64,000 bases of DNA from JAJUJL01 sp041736465 (GCA_041736465.1 JBGSTO010000706.1:1-64000); one strand, 5' to 3'. Shown: positions 24,716 to 33,798, counted from the stretch's first letter. Notes: generated by a model from the letters alone, not told the origin. Translations and numbers: made by a program.

Positions 24716-26497
24716 ATGACTCTCCCTTATACGCAGACCCAATGGAACCTGGCTCCGCTGTTTCCTGCGGTCGAATCGCCTGAGGTGCGCCAGGCGGTTG
24801 ACGAACTGAAAGCACAGGTCAATGCATTCGAAGCCAACCGCAGCAGACTAAGCCAGGAGATCTCAGCTTCAGACTTCTTCGAGATCGTGCATACCCAGGA
24901 AAAGATCAGCCACCTGGCCTACCGGCTGTACGGCTTTGCCGGGCTCAGTTTTACCGCCAACACCCAGGACCAGGCAGCCATGGCTTTCTTGGGGCAGGTA
25001 GAGCAGCTCATGGCGGAGCTGCAAAACCGTATCCTGTTTTTCAGCCTGTGGTGGAAAGATTTGGATGACGATAATGCCAACCGGCTGATGGCTGAAGCAG
25101 GTGATTATCGCTACTGGCTGGAAGAGATGCGTCACTTCAAGCCGCATACGCTGTCAGAGGCGGAAGAGAAAGTTATCAATCTTAAAAATGTTACCGGGTC
25201 GAGCGCGCTGAGCAACCTGTACGATACCATTACCAACCGCTACGTTTTCAAGCTGGAGGTGGATGGCGAGATTAAAGAGTTAACCCGCGGTGAATTGAGC
25301 ATGTATGTGCGCGGCAGTGACCCGGATCTGCGCGCCCGCGCTTACCAGGAGTTATACCGGGTATATGGGGAAGAAGGTTCGATCCTGGGACAGGTATATC
25401 AAACTTTAGTGCGAGATTGGAAAAACGAGCAAATAGAATTGAGGAACTTTGCCAGCCCAATCTCTGCCCGCAACCTGGCGAATGACATCCCGGATCAGGT
25501 AGTGGAGACCCTGCTGGAGGTATGCGAGCGCAATGCCCCCCTCTTCCAGCGCTATTTCCGCTTGAAAGCTCGCTGGTTGGGGCTGCCTCGCCTGCGCCGC
25601 TATGACATTTATGCGCCTGTGGCAGCTTCTGAAAAGACCTATGCGTATGGTGATGCCGCCGAGATGGTTCTCGAGTCTTTCCAGGATTTCGATCCGCGGG
25701 TCGCCAGCCTGGCGCGCCGCTTATTCGATGAACAGCGGCTTGACAGCGAAGTGCGCAAGGGCAAGCGCGGCGGGGCTTTTTGCAGCACGGTTGTACCGGA
25801 TCTGACTCCCTGGGTGATGCTCAACTACCAGGGTCGTGCAGACGATGTTGCTGCCATGGCGCACGAGCTGGGTCATGCCGTTCACTCGATGCTGGCAGCG
25901 CACCACAGCCTGTTCACCTTCCATCCCTCTTTGCCCATGGCAGAAACGGCCTCCACATTTGCTGAGATGCTTCTCGTCGACAAGCTGCTTTCTAATGAAC
26001 AGGACGAATCCGTGCGCCGCGACCTGCTTTTCCGGCAGATGGATGATGCCTACGCGACGATCATGCGCCAGTCCTTCTTCGCCATGTTCGAACGCCAGGC
26101 GCACGAGATGGTGCAGCAGGGCGCTGCCGTGGATGATCTGTCGAAAGCGTACATGGATAACCTTGCTCGGCAGTTTGGGGATGCGGTTGAGGTCAGCGAG
26201 GAATTTCGTTGGGAATGGGTCTCTATCCCGCATATCTACCAGGTGCCTTTCTACGTCTATGCGTACACATTTGGGCAGCTGCTGGTGCTGTCGCTCTACC
26301 AACAGTACAAGGCCGAGGGTGAATCCTTCAAACCAAGGTATCTGAAGATCCTGGCGGCGGGCGGCTCCGATGCCCCCGGGCGGGTGTTGAGAGAAGCCGG
26401 CATCGATATCTCCAGGTCCGAGTTCTGGCAGGGGGGCTTCGATGTGCTGGCAGCAACCCTGGACCAGCTTGAGAAGCTGCCTGTTGCCAATGCCTGA
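24716..26497 (+). CDS. pepF: M3-family oligoendopeptidase
   Basis: A 593-residue zinc peptidase. The active site motif is HELGH (H383, E384, H387), followed by the third ligand region ETASTFAEMLL, both diagnostic of the M3B oligoendopeptidase F group. It hydrolyses medium-length peptides in the cytosol. TATAAT lies at 24664 and GGAGAAAG precedes ATG 24716. The C-terminal motif GGSDAPGRVLREAGID is also typical of PepF. Confidence 0.95.
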   Translation: MTLPYTQTQWNLAPLFPAVESPEVRQAVDELKAQVNAFEANRSRLSQEISASDFFEIVHTQEKISHLAYRLYGFAGLSFTANTQDQAAMAFLGQVEQLMAELQNRILFFSLWWKDLDDDNANRLMAEAGDYRYWLEEMRHFKPHTLSEAEEKVINLKNVTGSSALSNLYDTITNRYVFKLEVDGEIKELTRGELSMYVRGSDPDLRARAYQELYRVYGEEGSILGQVYQTLVRDWKNEQIELRNFASPISARNLANDIPDQVVETLLEVCERNAPLFQRYFRLKARWLGLPRLRRYDIYAPVAASEKTYAYGDAAEMVLESFQDFDPRVASLARRLFDEQRLDSEVRKGKRGGAFCSTVVPDLTPWVMLNYQGRADDVAAMAHELGHAVHSMLAAHHSLFTFHPSLPMAETASTFAEMLLVDKLLSNEQDESVRRDLLFRQMDDAYATIMRQSFFAMFERQAHEMVQQGAAVDDLSKAYMDNLARQFGDAVEVSEEFRWEWVSIPHIYQVPFYVYAYTFGQLLVLSLYQQYKAEGESFKPRYLKILAAGGSDAPGRVLREAGIDISRSEFWQGGFDVLAATLDQLEKLPVANA

Positions 26498-26569
26498 TTG
26501 CGCAGGCCCTCTAATCCAACCGGACCCAGCCACTCAACTGCCTCCGGGATCACGCCGGTATGGAATGAT

Positions 26570-27280
26570 ATGATAGAGCAACCATCTCTCGACATGATTG
26601 AACTCTTCTCCGGCGCTCTGCAGGCGTTGAAAGACCAGAGGGAGCGGTTAAATCAAGCCGATGCCACCAACGGCAATCATGGAGATCATATGGTTGCTAT
26701 CTTTGAGGTGGCAGTTCAGGCTGCCCGTGCTGAGCAGGCAGCCTTGACCGGGCAGAGATCCGGCGTTCAAGGTGTTGGCATCTCGGCTGCCATGCTGCAA
26801 GCCAGCCGGCAATTGGAGAATTTGGAAAATAATGACTCGGCCCGGCTGTATGGGCGAGGACTGGCGCTGCTGGCACAGCGGCTCCAGGAACGCACGCTTG
26901 AGCTCGACGATTTAGCAGCTTACGCCAGCTCTCTTTTGAGCGCCAAAGAGGACCAAACGGAGACCAAACCACCTGCTTCCGAGCGGGAATTGGATGTTGT
27001 CAAAGCGCTGTTGGACGCGCTGTCCGATTGGGAGCGGCACGAAACCAACCGGTTGAAAACTCCTGCGGAGCAGCAGACGCAATCGGGCACGGACCTGGGA
27101 TATTTGTTTGGAGCAGGTATGGCATATCTGCAGGCCAAAGCAAAAGGCGGCGATCGCCTGGACATCCTTGCAGAGACAGCGGTGAATGCCTCCCCTCTGG
27201 GCCGCGCTGCTCACCGGGCCGAGTCAGGCAGGCTGGTGCTCCGTACGCTGCTGCAATCCCTTGCTGGAGGCAGTCGCTGA
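26570..27280 (+). CDS. Uncharacterised protein, possibly DAK2/DhaL-like
   Basis: A helical, glutamine- and alanine-rich protein of about 236 residues. The N-terminal motif ATNGNHGDHM, following a helix with LNQAD, resembles the nucleotide/metal loop of DhaL/DAK2 domains (DGDHGDTM), but the acidic residues that bind magnesium are mostly lost. The central stretch GYLFGAGMAYLQAKAKGGDRLDIL repeats the shape of AARLYGRGLALLAQRL. ATG 26570 is preferred over an in-frame ATG at 26498 that follows pepF directly; 26594 is also possible. The assignment to DAK2 is a guess; it may be a non-enzymatic relative. Confidence 0.45.
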   Translation: MIEQPSLDMIELFSGALQALKDQRERLNQADATNGNHGDHMVAIFEVAVQAARAEQAALTGQRSGVQGVGISAAMLQASRQLENLENNDSARLYGRGLALLAQRLQERTLELDDLAAYASSLLSAKEDQTETKPPASERELDVVKALLDALSDWERHETNRLKTPAEQQTQSGTDLGYLFGAGMAYLQAKAKGGDRLDILAETAVNASPLGRAAHRAESGRLVLRTLLQSLAGGSR

Positions 27281-27362
27281 CGATACTTGCAGGCGACTGG
27301 ACAGACTCTGCCGTGAGGTTTGCAGATAAGAGCAACCTTGACGGCACACAGGATGGAGCTTT

Positions 27363-28025
27363 ATGTACATTGCGATCGAGGGCGTAATCGGCGTTGGTAA
27401 AACCACACTGGCGCGGCTCCTGCAGCCTGCGTTTCAGGCGGAATTGCTGCTGGAAGTCTTTGAGGAAAACCCATTCCTGTCTGATTTTTATGCGGACCGC
27501 GATCGATACGCCTTCCAAACTCAGATATTCTTCTTATTGAGCCGTTATCACCAGCAGCGGCGCTCTGTGCCCGATGCACTGCAGCGCAGCGGGAACCTGA
27601 TCTCTGATTACACTTTTGAAAAAGATACGCTGTTTGCGCGCATCAACCTGTACGGCGATGAACTGGAAATGTATTTCCGCGTGCACGAAGCCCTGGCAGA
27701 AAAGATAACCTTGCCAGACTTGATCATCTATCTGCGGGCTGATACGGACGTACTCATGCAGCGCATTGCACAGCGAGACCGCACATACGAGCGGAACATG
27801 GAGCGCGCCTATATCGACCAGTTGAATCAGACTTATGAGCAGGTATACTTAAATCCGGAACGCGCCAGGTCCCAGGGCGTTCCCATCCTTGCGATTGACA
27901 CCAATGCGCTGGATTTTGTCCGCAGCCTGGACAATCTGGCTCAGGTAGAAAATCGCATCCGCCAGGCCTTACACCTGTCGCCTTTCCAGGCAGAGCTGCC
28001 GTTGGATGCCGCTCACGAGATGTGA
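27363..28025 (+). CDS. Deoxynucleoside kinase
   Basis: A 220-residue P-loop kinase: GVIGVGKTTLA (8-18), EVFEENPFLSDFY, SDYTFEKDTLFA and a lid region QRIAQRDRTYERNM, as in the dNK/dGK/dAK family. It would phosphorylate deoxyadenosine or deoxyguanosine for nucleotide salvage in the cytosol. GGAG precedes ATG 27363. The next gene is a nucleotidyltransferase 41 bp downstream, and tmk and gmk are encoded further along. Confidence 0.9.
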   Translation: MYIAIEGVIGVGKTTLARLLQPAFQAELLLEVFEENPFLSDFYADRDRYAFQTQIFFLLSRYHQQRRSVPDALQRSGNLISDYTFEKDTLFARINLYGDELEMYFRVHEALAEKITLPDLIIYLRADTDVLMQRIAQRDRTYERNMERAYIDQLNQTYEQVYLNPERARSQGVPILAIDTNALDFVRSLDNLAQVENRIRQALHLSPFQAELPLDAAHEM

Positions 28026-28066
28026 TGCTCCGATCGTAGTTGAGAAATGGGAGCGAGAGGGATAGA

Positions 28067-29083
28067 ATGCGCATCAACCGAGACACGCTACTCAAAATAA
28101 CCGCGGACACTGTCCGGCAGCGAACTCGCGCCGGCAGCGATGTGATATCTGCATATCTGAGCGGATCGCTGTTAGGGGACGATTTCATGCTAGGCGGCTC
28201 TGCCGACGTAGACATCACCTTCATTCACCTGCAAACGCCGCAAGCCGATCGAGAAATTGTGCCGGTTACGGAAGATGTGCACCTGGACATTGCGCACTAC
28301 GTGCAAAAAGATTTTCGTGATACCCGCACGCTGCGCTTGCATCCCTGGATGGGCCCTACCTTGTTTGCTTGCAAACCATTGTATGATCCCCAGCATTTCC
28401 TGGATTTCACCCAGGCGAGCGTGCGCGGTCAATTCGACCGCCCCGATTATATATTGCAGCGCTCGCGACAGCAGTACGAGCACTCTCGCCAGATGTGGAT
28501 GTCTTTTCATACTTCTCGGGAAGAACATACCTCCACCGGCGACCTGCTGCGCTACCTGCGCTCCGTGGAGCATGCCGTCAACGCCGCTGCCAGCTTGAGC
28601 GGGCTTCCGCTGACTGAACGGCGGCTCGTGCTGGCATTCGGTGAGCGGGCGAACGCATTGGGACGCCCGGGGCTGCTTCCTGGGTTGATCGGTCTGCTGG
28701 GCGGGGCGAATGCTGGAGGACTCGGTGATCTGCAGCATCTCCTGGCAGCATGGCGAGATACGTGGAATGCCGCAATCGAAGAAAACTCGGTGGTGCTGCC
28801 GGCGCGCTTGCAGCCCGCAAGGATGGGCTATTACGCCAGGGCTTTCGATGCAATTCTGAAAGGGGATACGCCCCAGGCGATACTTTGGCCCTTGCTGCGC
28901 ACCTGGACTCAAGCGGCTGGCTTGCTGCCGGAGGGACACACCCAGCGGCAAGTATGGCAGAAATCGGTTGCTGGGCTGGGCCTGGTGGGCGAGGCGCTCG
29001 CCGAACGAGTGCAGGCCCTCGACAGCTACCTGGATATGATTGACGAAGCGCTGGATGACTGGGGGCGGGCAAACGGGGTTTGA
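28067..29083 (+). CDS. Nucleotidyltransferase-domain protein
   Basis: A 338-residue protein whose first 100 residues have the nucleotidyltransferase core: YLSGSLLGDDFMLGGSADVDITF, with G-S and the metal-binding D-x-D, followed by VHLDIAHYV. The remaining 230 residues are helical and may be a substrate-binding or HEPN-like domain. It could modify a small molecule or tRNA; family membership does not say which. ATG 28067 follows GAGAGGG. It ends eight bases before two parS sites. Confidence 0.65.
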   Translation: MRINRDTLLKITADTVRQRTRAGSDVISAYLSGSLLGDDFMLGGSADVDITFIHLQTPQADREIVPVTEDVHLDIAHYVQKDFRDTRTLRLHPWMGPTLFACKPLYDPQHFLDFTQASVRGQFDRPDYILQRSRQQYEHSRQMWMSFHTSREEHTSTGDLLRYLRSVEHAVNAAASLSGLPLTERRLVLAFGERANALGRPGLLPGLIGLLGGANAGGLGDLQHLLAAWRDTWNAAIEENSVVLPARLQPARMGYYARAFDAILKGDTPQAILWPLLRTWTQAAGLLPEGHTQRQVWQKSVAGLGLVGEALAERVQALDSYLDMIDEALDDWGRANGV

Positions 29084-29090
29084 AGCTGGA

Positions 29091-29106
29091 CGTTTCACGT
29101 GAAACC
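29091..29106. promoter_or_regulatory. parS site 1
   Basis: CGTTTCACGTGAAACC contains the full ParB-binding core GTTTCACGTGAAAC and differs from the parS consensus only in the outermost bases. Confidence 0.9.
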
Positions 29107-29128
29107 TGATCGCCTCATCGCGCCGGAC

Positions 29129-29144
29129 TGTTTCACGTGAAACC
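29129..29144. promoter_or_regulatory. parS site 2
   Basis: TGTTTCACGTGAAACC matches 15 of 16 bases of the consensus parS site. Centre-to-centre distance from site 1 is 38 bp. Two adjacent sites make chance occurrence very unlikely. Confidence 0.93.
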
Positions 29145-29305
29145 TGCCGGGGGTTAGTGCCCTTTTTAACGCAGCGGCTGCACTGTGCGCTGCCCAGGAT
29201 CAAGCTCAACACTACTTACGCTACGGATCTGCCAGAGATTAAGAATTTTACTCGGCAGCGTGTGTTCATTTTTAGACTTGGCTCAAGAGTGATTTCCTTT
29301 GGAAT

Positions 29306-29333
29306 AAATAGTTCAATGATCGTTGAACTATTT
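29306..29333. repeat. 11-bp inverted repeat
   Basis: AAATAGTTCAA and TTGAACTATTT are perfect inverted repeats separated by TGATCG. It could be an operator or a weak terminator hairpin upstream of pdxS. Confidence 0.7.
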
Positions 29334-29496
29334 CGGCGGGTTGCTTGTCGCCGGTGAGGGAACCCGTTGGATCAGGTTTACCGGAGCATCAGAGCGGATC
29401 GACCAGGGGAGGATTAAGCGCGGGTTAGAGCTGATCGATTATTTATTGCACGAGCAGGCTCTGGATTGTCACGCAATCCCCTGCGTGGTAGAATGA
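29323..29496 (+). pseudogene. Possible remnant of an aminotransferase-like C-terminus
   Basis: One frame between 29323 and the TGA at 29494-29496 encodes 57 residues, including GTRWIRFTGASERIDQG and KRGLELIDYLL, which look like the C-terminal end of a PLP-dependent aminotransferase or MocR-type regulator. No initiation signal or upstream catalytic domain is present. A MocR remnant beside pdxS would be meaningful because PdxR regulators of this type control pdxST, but the similarity is only visual. Confidence 0.3.
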
Positions 29497-29506
29497 TTAA
29501 AAACTG

Positions 29507-29523
29507 GGGTCTAATTTAGACCC
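29507..29523. promoter_or_regulatory. Palindrome next to the pdxS ribosome binding site
   Basis: GGGTCTA-ATT-TAGACCC is a perfect 7-bp inverted repeat abutting the AGGAGG Shine-Dalgarno. It may be a repressor operator or an RNA hairpin that affects pdxS initiation. Confidence 0.55.
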
Positions 29524-29537
29524 AGGAGGTAGATTTT

Positions 29538-30425
29538 ATGGAACAGCAGATAGCGACTTTTGCAGTAAAAAAGGGCCTGGCTCAAATGCTCAAGGGCGGG
29601 GTGATCATGGATGTTGTCACGCCAGAGCATGCCCGCATCGCCGAAGATGCCGGTGCGGTAGCCGTGATGGCCCTGGAGCGTGTTCCTGCGGATATTCGCG
29701 CCGACGGCGGCGTGGCGCGCATGAGCGATCCTGAGCTGATCTTGAAGATCATGGATGCGGTTTCGATTCCGGTGATGGCAAAGTGCCGCATTGGGCATTT
29801 TGTGGAGGCCCAAATCCTGGAAGCGATCGGCGTCGATTACATTGACGAATCCGAGGTGTTAACACCGGCTGATGAAGCCCACCACATTAACAAGCACCCC
29901 TTCAAGGTGCCCTTCGTTTGTGGGTGCCGCAATCTGGGTGAGGCCCTGCGCCGCACCGGTGAGGGCGCAGCCATGATCCGTACCAAGGGCGAAGCGGGCA
30001 CCGGTGATGTGGTCGAGGCGGTTCGCCATGCGCGTGCCGTATTGGGCGCCATCCGCCGGATCCAGAGCATGCCCGAAGAAGAGTTAATGGCTTATGCTAA
30101 GGAAATTGGCGCACCGTATGAGCTTGTGCTCGAGACCCGCAGCCTGGGACGCTTGCCGGTGGTCAATTTTGCTGCCGGCGGCATTGCTACCCCGGCAGAT
30201 GCGGCGCTGATGATGCAGTTGGGCGTGGATGGTGTGTTCGTTGGCTCCGGCATCTTTAAATCGGGCGACCCATCCCGGCGCGGTGCAGCCATCGTGAAAG
30301 CTGTTACCCACTACAACGACCCCTATATCTTGGCAGAAGTCAGCCGCAACCTGGGTGAACCGATGGTGGGACGCCAGATTACGAGCATTCCGGAAGCAGA
30401 ACTGATCGCCGGTCGCGGCTGGTAA
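29538..30425 (+). CDS. pdxS: Pyridoxal 5'-phosphate synthase lyase subunit
   Basis: A 295-residue TIM-barrel enzyme with the highly conserved PdxS sequence: GGVIMDVVTPEHARIAEDAG, RVPADIRADGGVARMSDP, and the catalytic lysines in MAKCRIGHF and RTKGEAGTG. It condenses ribose 5-phosphate, glyceraldehyde 3-phosphate and ammonia to PLP in the DXP-independent pathway. ATG 29538 follows AGGAGG. Its glutaminase partner PdxT is encoded next, as in most bacteria. Confidence 0.98.
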   Translation: MEQQIATFAVKKGLAQMLKGGVIMDVVTPEHARIAEDAGAVAVMALERVPADIRADGGVARMSDPELILKIMDAVSIPVMAKCRIGHFVEAQILEAIGVDYIDESEVLTPADEAHHINKHPFKVPFVCGCRNLGEALRRTGEGAAMIRTKGEAGTGDVVEAVRHARAVLGAIRRIQSMPEEELMAYAKEIGAPYELVLETRSLGRLPVVNFAAGGIATPADAALMMQLGVDGVFVGSGIFKSGDPSRRGAAIVKAVTHYNDPYILAEVSRNLGEPMVGRQITSIPEAELIAGRGW

Positions 30426-30522
30426 ATTTGCGTCCATCTTTTCCGTACAAACAGGACGCTCGGACTGCCTGCCGCGAGGATCAAGGACAGGTAGTTTGGC
30501 TGTGGGTTATGCGGGTGCTTTC

Positions 30523-31131
30523 ATGCGAATAGGTGTGCTTGCTTTACAAGGCGATTTCGCCGAACACATCGCCATGCTGCAGCGGTTGAATGTGGAAACT
30601 GTGCAGGTGCGTTTGCCAGAACATCTGGCAGATCTGGACGGCTTGATTATCCCTGGCGGAGAGTCTACCACCATCGGAAAACTGGCTGTGGATTTTGGCT
30701 TGATGGAGCCGCTGCGCCAATTTGGCGCCAGTAAGGCTATCTGGGGAACCTGCGCCGGGGCTATCTTTCTCTCCGGCGATGCTCGCCGCCCACAACCGCT
30801 GCTCGGTCTGATGGATATCACCGTAGAGCGCAACGCTTTTGGACGGCAGATAGCCAGCTTTGAGGTAGATCTGGATGTGCCTGAGCTGCAGCTCGTGGAT
30901 TCCAGCGCCCAACCTTACCACGCCGTGTTCATCCGCGCTCCGCTGATCGAAGCGGTGCAGGGCGATGCGCGTGTGTTGGCGCGCCTGGAGAATGGTCGCA
31001 TTGTAGCCGCACGCCAGGGGCGCCTGTTGGCGACTTCTTTCCATCCCGAATTGACCCGTGATGACCGCTTTCACCGTCTGTTCTTGCTCATAGCTTCAGG
31101 GGTTCAGGAGAGCAGAGTAGCTTCTGTATAA
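30523..31131 (+). CDS. pdxT: Pyridoxal 5'-phosphate synthase glutaminase subunit
   Basis: A class I glutamine amidotransferase of 202 residues. It begins MRIGVLALQGDF, then PGGESTTIGKL, the nucleophile cysteine in WGTCAGAIFL and the His-Glu pair in TSFHPELT complete the triad. It supplies ammonia to PdxS. The ATG at 30523 matches the family N-terminus; an upstream in-frame TTG at 30496 would add nine residues. The spacing to pdxS is about 100 bp. Confidence 0.96.
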   Translation: MRIGVLALQGDFAEHIAMLQRLNVETVQVRLPEHLADLDGLIIPGGESTTIGKLAVDFGLMEPLRQFGASKAIWGTCAGAIFLSGDARRPQPLLGLMDITVERNAFGRQIASFEVDLDVPELQLVDSSAQPYHAVFIRAPLIEAVQGDARVLARLENGRIVAARQGRLLATSFHPELTRDDRFHRLFLLIASGVQESRVASV

Positions 31132-31139
31132 AGATCTGG

Positions 31140-32123
31140 ATGAGCGTTCGATCCTTCGACTGGCGTGATCTTCCGGCTTTGTACCGCCTCCGCAAAGAGA
31201 GCGTCTATCTTCACAACGCGCTTGTGTTGACGCGCGGCCCCATGCTGCTCTCGGGAGCAGTGTTTTCTTCATTGATGCCCGGCGGCGGCCTCTACACGGC
31301 AATTTGCGATGGCAATGATGGAACAGGCGATCTTGTGATCGGGCAGATCATCCATATGAGCGGCTCTCAGGTCGCACAGCTTACCTTTCTTGCTCCGGAG
31401 CCAGACCCTGCCGGGACCAATCTGTCAGGCTTGCTTGAGTTTTTTGCTTCCCAAGTGGTGGTGCGCGGCGCTTTCCGCCTGCTCGCAGATGTGGACGAGC
31501 ATAGCTTTGTGTTTGAATCGCTGCGCCAGGCGGGTTTTGCCATCTACGCGCGCCAACGCGTCTGGCAGTTGAACCAGCATGGGGCCGGGCAGGTGCAGGC
31601 TCCTGGATGGGATACCGCCGTTGATCGAGATCTGATCTCGGTGCGCTCGCTGTACAACAACCTGGTCCCGGGGTTGGTGCAGCAGGTCGAGCCTTTCCCG
31701 GCTGAGCGGCTGCACGGGCTGGTTTACCGCCACGGGGATGACGTGCTGGCTTACGTAGAGTTGAAATATGGACATCGCGGCATTTGGGCGCAGCCTTTCG
31801 TCCATCCGGATGCCGAGGAAGCCATTGACCGGTTGGTAGATCTGCTGCAAGAGTTGTCTTATCGCCGCTCTCGTCCGATCTACCTGTGCATTCGCTCCTA
31901 TGAATCCTGGTTAGAGCCGGCTGTAGAGGCTCTCGGCGCCCAGCCGGGTCCGCGCCAGGCGGTGATGGTACGCCACCTGGCTGTACCTCAAAAAGCATTA
32001 CGACCCTATGCACTGCCAGCTTTGGAAGGTGGTTCACCAGAAATGACCGCACCCATCGCTCGTGTGCAAAATGTTATTGCGGAGAAGACAGGATCTTATG
32101 TCACAAAAGCGGATAACAGATGA
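31140..32123 (+). CDS. GNAT-like acyltransferase family protein of unknown role
   Basis: A 327-residue protein with two halves that each resemble a GNAT-type fold: residues 1-150 include LIGQIIHM-like strand text and VRGAFRLLADVDEHSFVFESLRQAGF, and residues 150-300 include DRDLISVRSLYNNLVPG and DVLAYVELKYGHRGIWAQPFVHPDA. No clear acetyl-CoA pyrophosphate-binding loop is visible. It overlaps the start of the next gene by 26 bp, so it is part of a transcription unit with the R3H ATPase and tmk. Its function is unknown. Confidence 0.55.
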   Translation: MSVRSFDWRDLPALYRLRKESVYLHNALVLTRGPMLLSGAVFSSLMPGGGLYTAICDGNDGTGDLVIGQIIHMSGSQVAQLTFLAPEPDPAGTNLSGLLEFFASQVVVRGAFRLLADVDEHSFVFESLRQAGFAIYARQRVWQLNQHGAGQVQAPGWDTAVDRDLISVRSLYNNLVPGLVQQVEPFPAERLHGLVYRHGDDVLAYVELKYGHRGIWAQPFVHPDAEEAIDRLVDLLQELSYRRSRPIYLCIRSYESWLEPAVEALGAQPGPRQAVMVRHLAVPQKALRPYALPALEGGSPEMTAPIARVQNVIAEKTGSYVTKADNR

Positions 32124-33798
32124 TTTGCAGGCGCTGTTTGATGTTCTACCGCCAGATGTTCAAAAATCGGTGCGCAAGGCAAACGATGAAGCCAATTTGC
32201 TGGAAGTAATCCTCGACCTTGGGCGTGTGCCGACGGCGCGATTTGTCGATCGTGAGATTGTGCTGTTATCTACAGAGGTAACTCGAGCAGAAATCGATTA
32301 CGTTGTCGAGCGCATTGGCGAGTTCGATGCCGACAATCGTGCCGGCATGGAGCGCACGCTGCACCGCATCTCAGCCATCCGCAACCGGCGCGGGCATATC
32401 GTGGGGCTTACCTGCCGGGTAGGCCGCGCGGTTTATGGCACTACGGATGTCATCAAAGATTTGATCGAGAGCGGAAAGAGCCTGCTTCTTTTGGGCCGTC
32501 CGGGCGTCGGCAAAACCACGATGCTGCGGGAAGCGGCGCGCATGCTGGCGGAATCTAAACGTGTGGTGATTGTGGATACGTCCAACGAGATTGGCGGCGA
32601 CGGCGATGTTCCGCACCCGGCAGTCGGTCGTGCCCGGCGTATGCAAGTCGCCAAGCCTTCGCTCCAACACGAAGTCATGATTGAAGCGGTAGAAAACCAC
32701 AACCCAGAGGCCATCGTGATCGACGAGATCGGCCGCGAGCTCGAAGCCGCAGCAGCCCGCACGATTGGTGAGCGCGGCGTACAATTAATCGGAACAGCGC
32801 ATGGAAATTCGCTGGAGAATTTGCTGATCAATCCGACATTATCTGACCTGGTAGGAGGAATCGAATCGGTGACGCTCTCGGACGAAGAGGCGCGCCGGCG
32901 CGGCACCCAAAAAACAGTTTTGGAGCGGCGCTCTCCCCCTACCTTTGATGTGCTCATCGAAATTCAAAATCGGGATACATTTGCTGTGCACACCGATGTA
33001 GCCGAGGCGGTTGATTCCGTACTGCGCGGCTACCCGCAGCCCCCTGAAATTCGCATTCGCGATGACAGCGGCGGTTTCCATGTGGAAAAAGCGCCCATCG
33101 CGCCGGGCATTTTTGCCACCCAGGGACGTCCAGGCAGCAGCCGCCGCCAGGGCAACGGCGGGAACTACGACCGTGGCGGAAACTACGACCGCGGCGGCAG
33201 CTATGAACGCGGCGGGCAGGAGCGCAGCGAGTCCGATCGAGGCGGTTACACTCGCGAGGAAGTAAGTGGGCACGGGAATGAGCGCAGCTCACGCTTTTCG
33301 CAGGAAGCCGCCCCTGCTGGGCGCTCATCGCTGCAAACCATCCGCATTTATCCTTACGGCGTTGCCCGCAATCGCCTGATTCAGGCAGCCAAGCGTCTGG
33401 GGGTGCCGGCATTGATCGTCAATGAACCGGCTGAAGCCGAAGTGCTGGTCACGCTGCGTTCTTACTACCGCAACCGGCAGCGCACAATCATGGATGCTGA
33501 GAACCGGGGCATGCCGATCTACGTGCTGCGCGCCAACACGGTCAACCAGATGCAGCAGTTCTTGAGCGACCTTTTCAACCTGACTACAGTGGCGATGGAC
33601 GACCGCGGCGAAGATGGTGTGCGCAACGAAACTCAGGCTGCCATCGAAGCTGTAATGAATGGAGAACGTTGGGTCGAACTGCAGCCGGCTTCGGCTTCCA
33701 TCCGCCGCCTGCAGCACCAGATGGCCCGGCAGGCAAACCTTCATTCGCACTCCTACGGCAAGGAACCGCGCCGCAGGGTGCGTATTTTTCGTGAATGA
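32098..33798 (+). CDS. SpoIIIAA-like AAA ATPase with C-terminal R3H domain
   Basis: A 566-residue protein. Residues 1-320 contain a P-loop ATPase of the SpoIIIAA/Ycf45 kind: GRPGVGKTTMLREAARML, VIVDTSNEIGGDGDVPHP and AIVIDEIGRELEAAAART. Residues about 345-410 are a Gly/Arg/Ser-rich linker with repeats NYDRGG and SYERGG. The C-terminus contains an R3H-like region, VRNETQAAIEAVMNGERWVELQPAS and RRLQHQMARQANLHSHSYG. R3H domains bind single-stranded nucleic acid; a chloroplast and cyanobacterial homolog is Ycf45. ATG 32098 follows a weak AGGA. An alternative longer start at 32062 lies inside the previous gene. Confidence 0.82.
   Translation: MSQKRITDDLQALFDVLPPDVQKSVRKANDEANLLEVILDLGRVPTARFVDREIVLLSTEVTRAEIDYVVERIGEFDADNRAGMERTLHRISAIRNRRGHIVGLTCRVGRAVYGTTDVIKDLIESGKSLLLLGRPGVGKTTMLREAARMLAESKRVVIVDTSNEIGGDGDVPHPAVGRARRMQVAKPSLQHEVMIEAVENHNPEAIVIDEIGRELEAAAARTIGERGVQLIGTAHGNSLENLLINPTLSDLVGGIESVTLSDEEARRRGTQKTVLERRSPPTFDVLIEIQNRDTFAVHTDVAEAVDSVLRGYPQPPEIRIRDDSGGFHVEKAPIAPGIFATQGRPGSSRRQGNGGNYDRGGNYDRGGSYERGGQERSESDRGGYTREEVSGHGNERSSRFSQEAAPAGRSSLQTIRIYPYGVARNRLIQAAKRLGVPALIVNEPAEAEVLVTLRSYYRNRQRTIMDAENRGMPIYVLRANTVNQMQQFLSDLFNLTTVAMDDRGEDGVRNETQAAIEAVMNGERWVELQPASASIRRLQHQMARQANLHSHSYGKEPRRRVRIFRE

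Noticed and set aside
29306..29333. A third parS site
   Set aside because: The palindrome AAATAGTTCAA/TTGAACTATTT does not share the GTTTCAC core.
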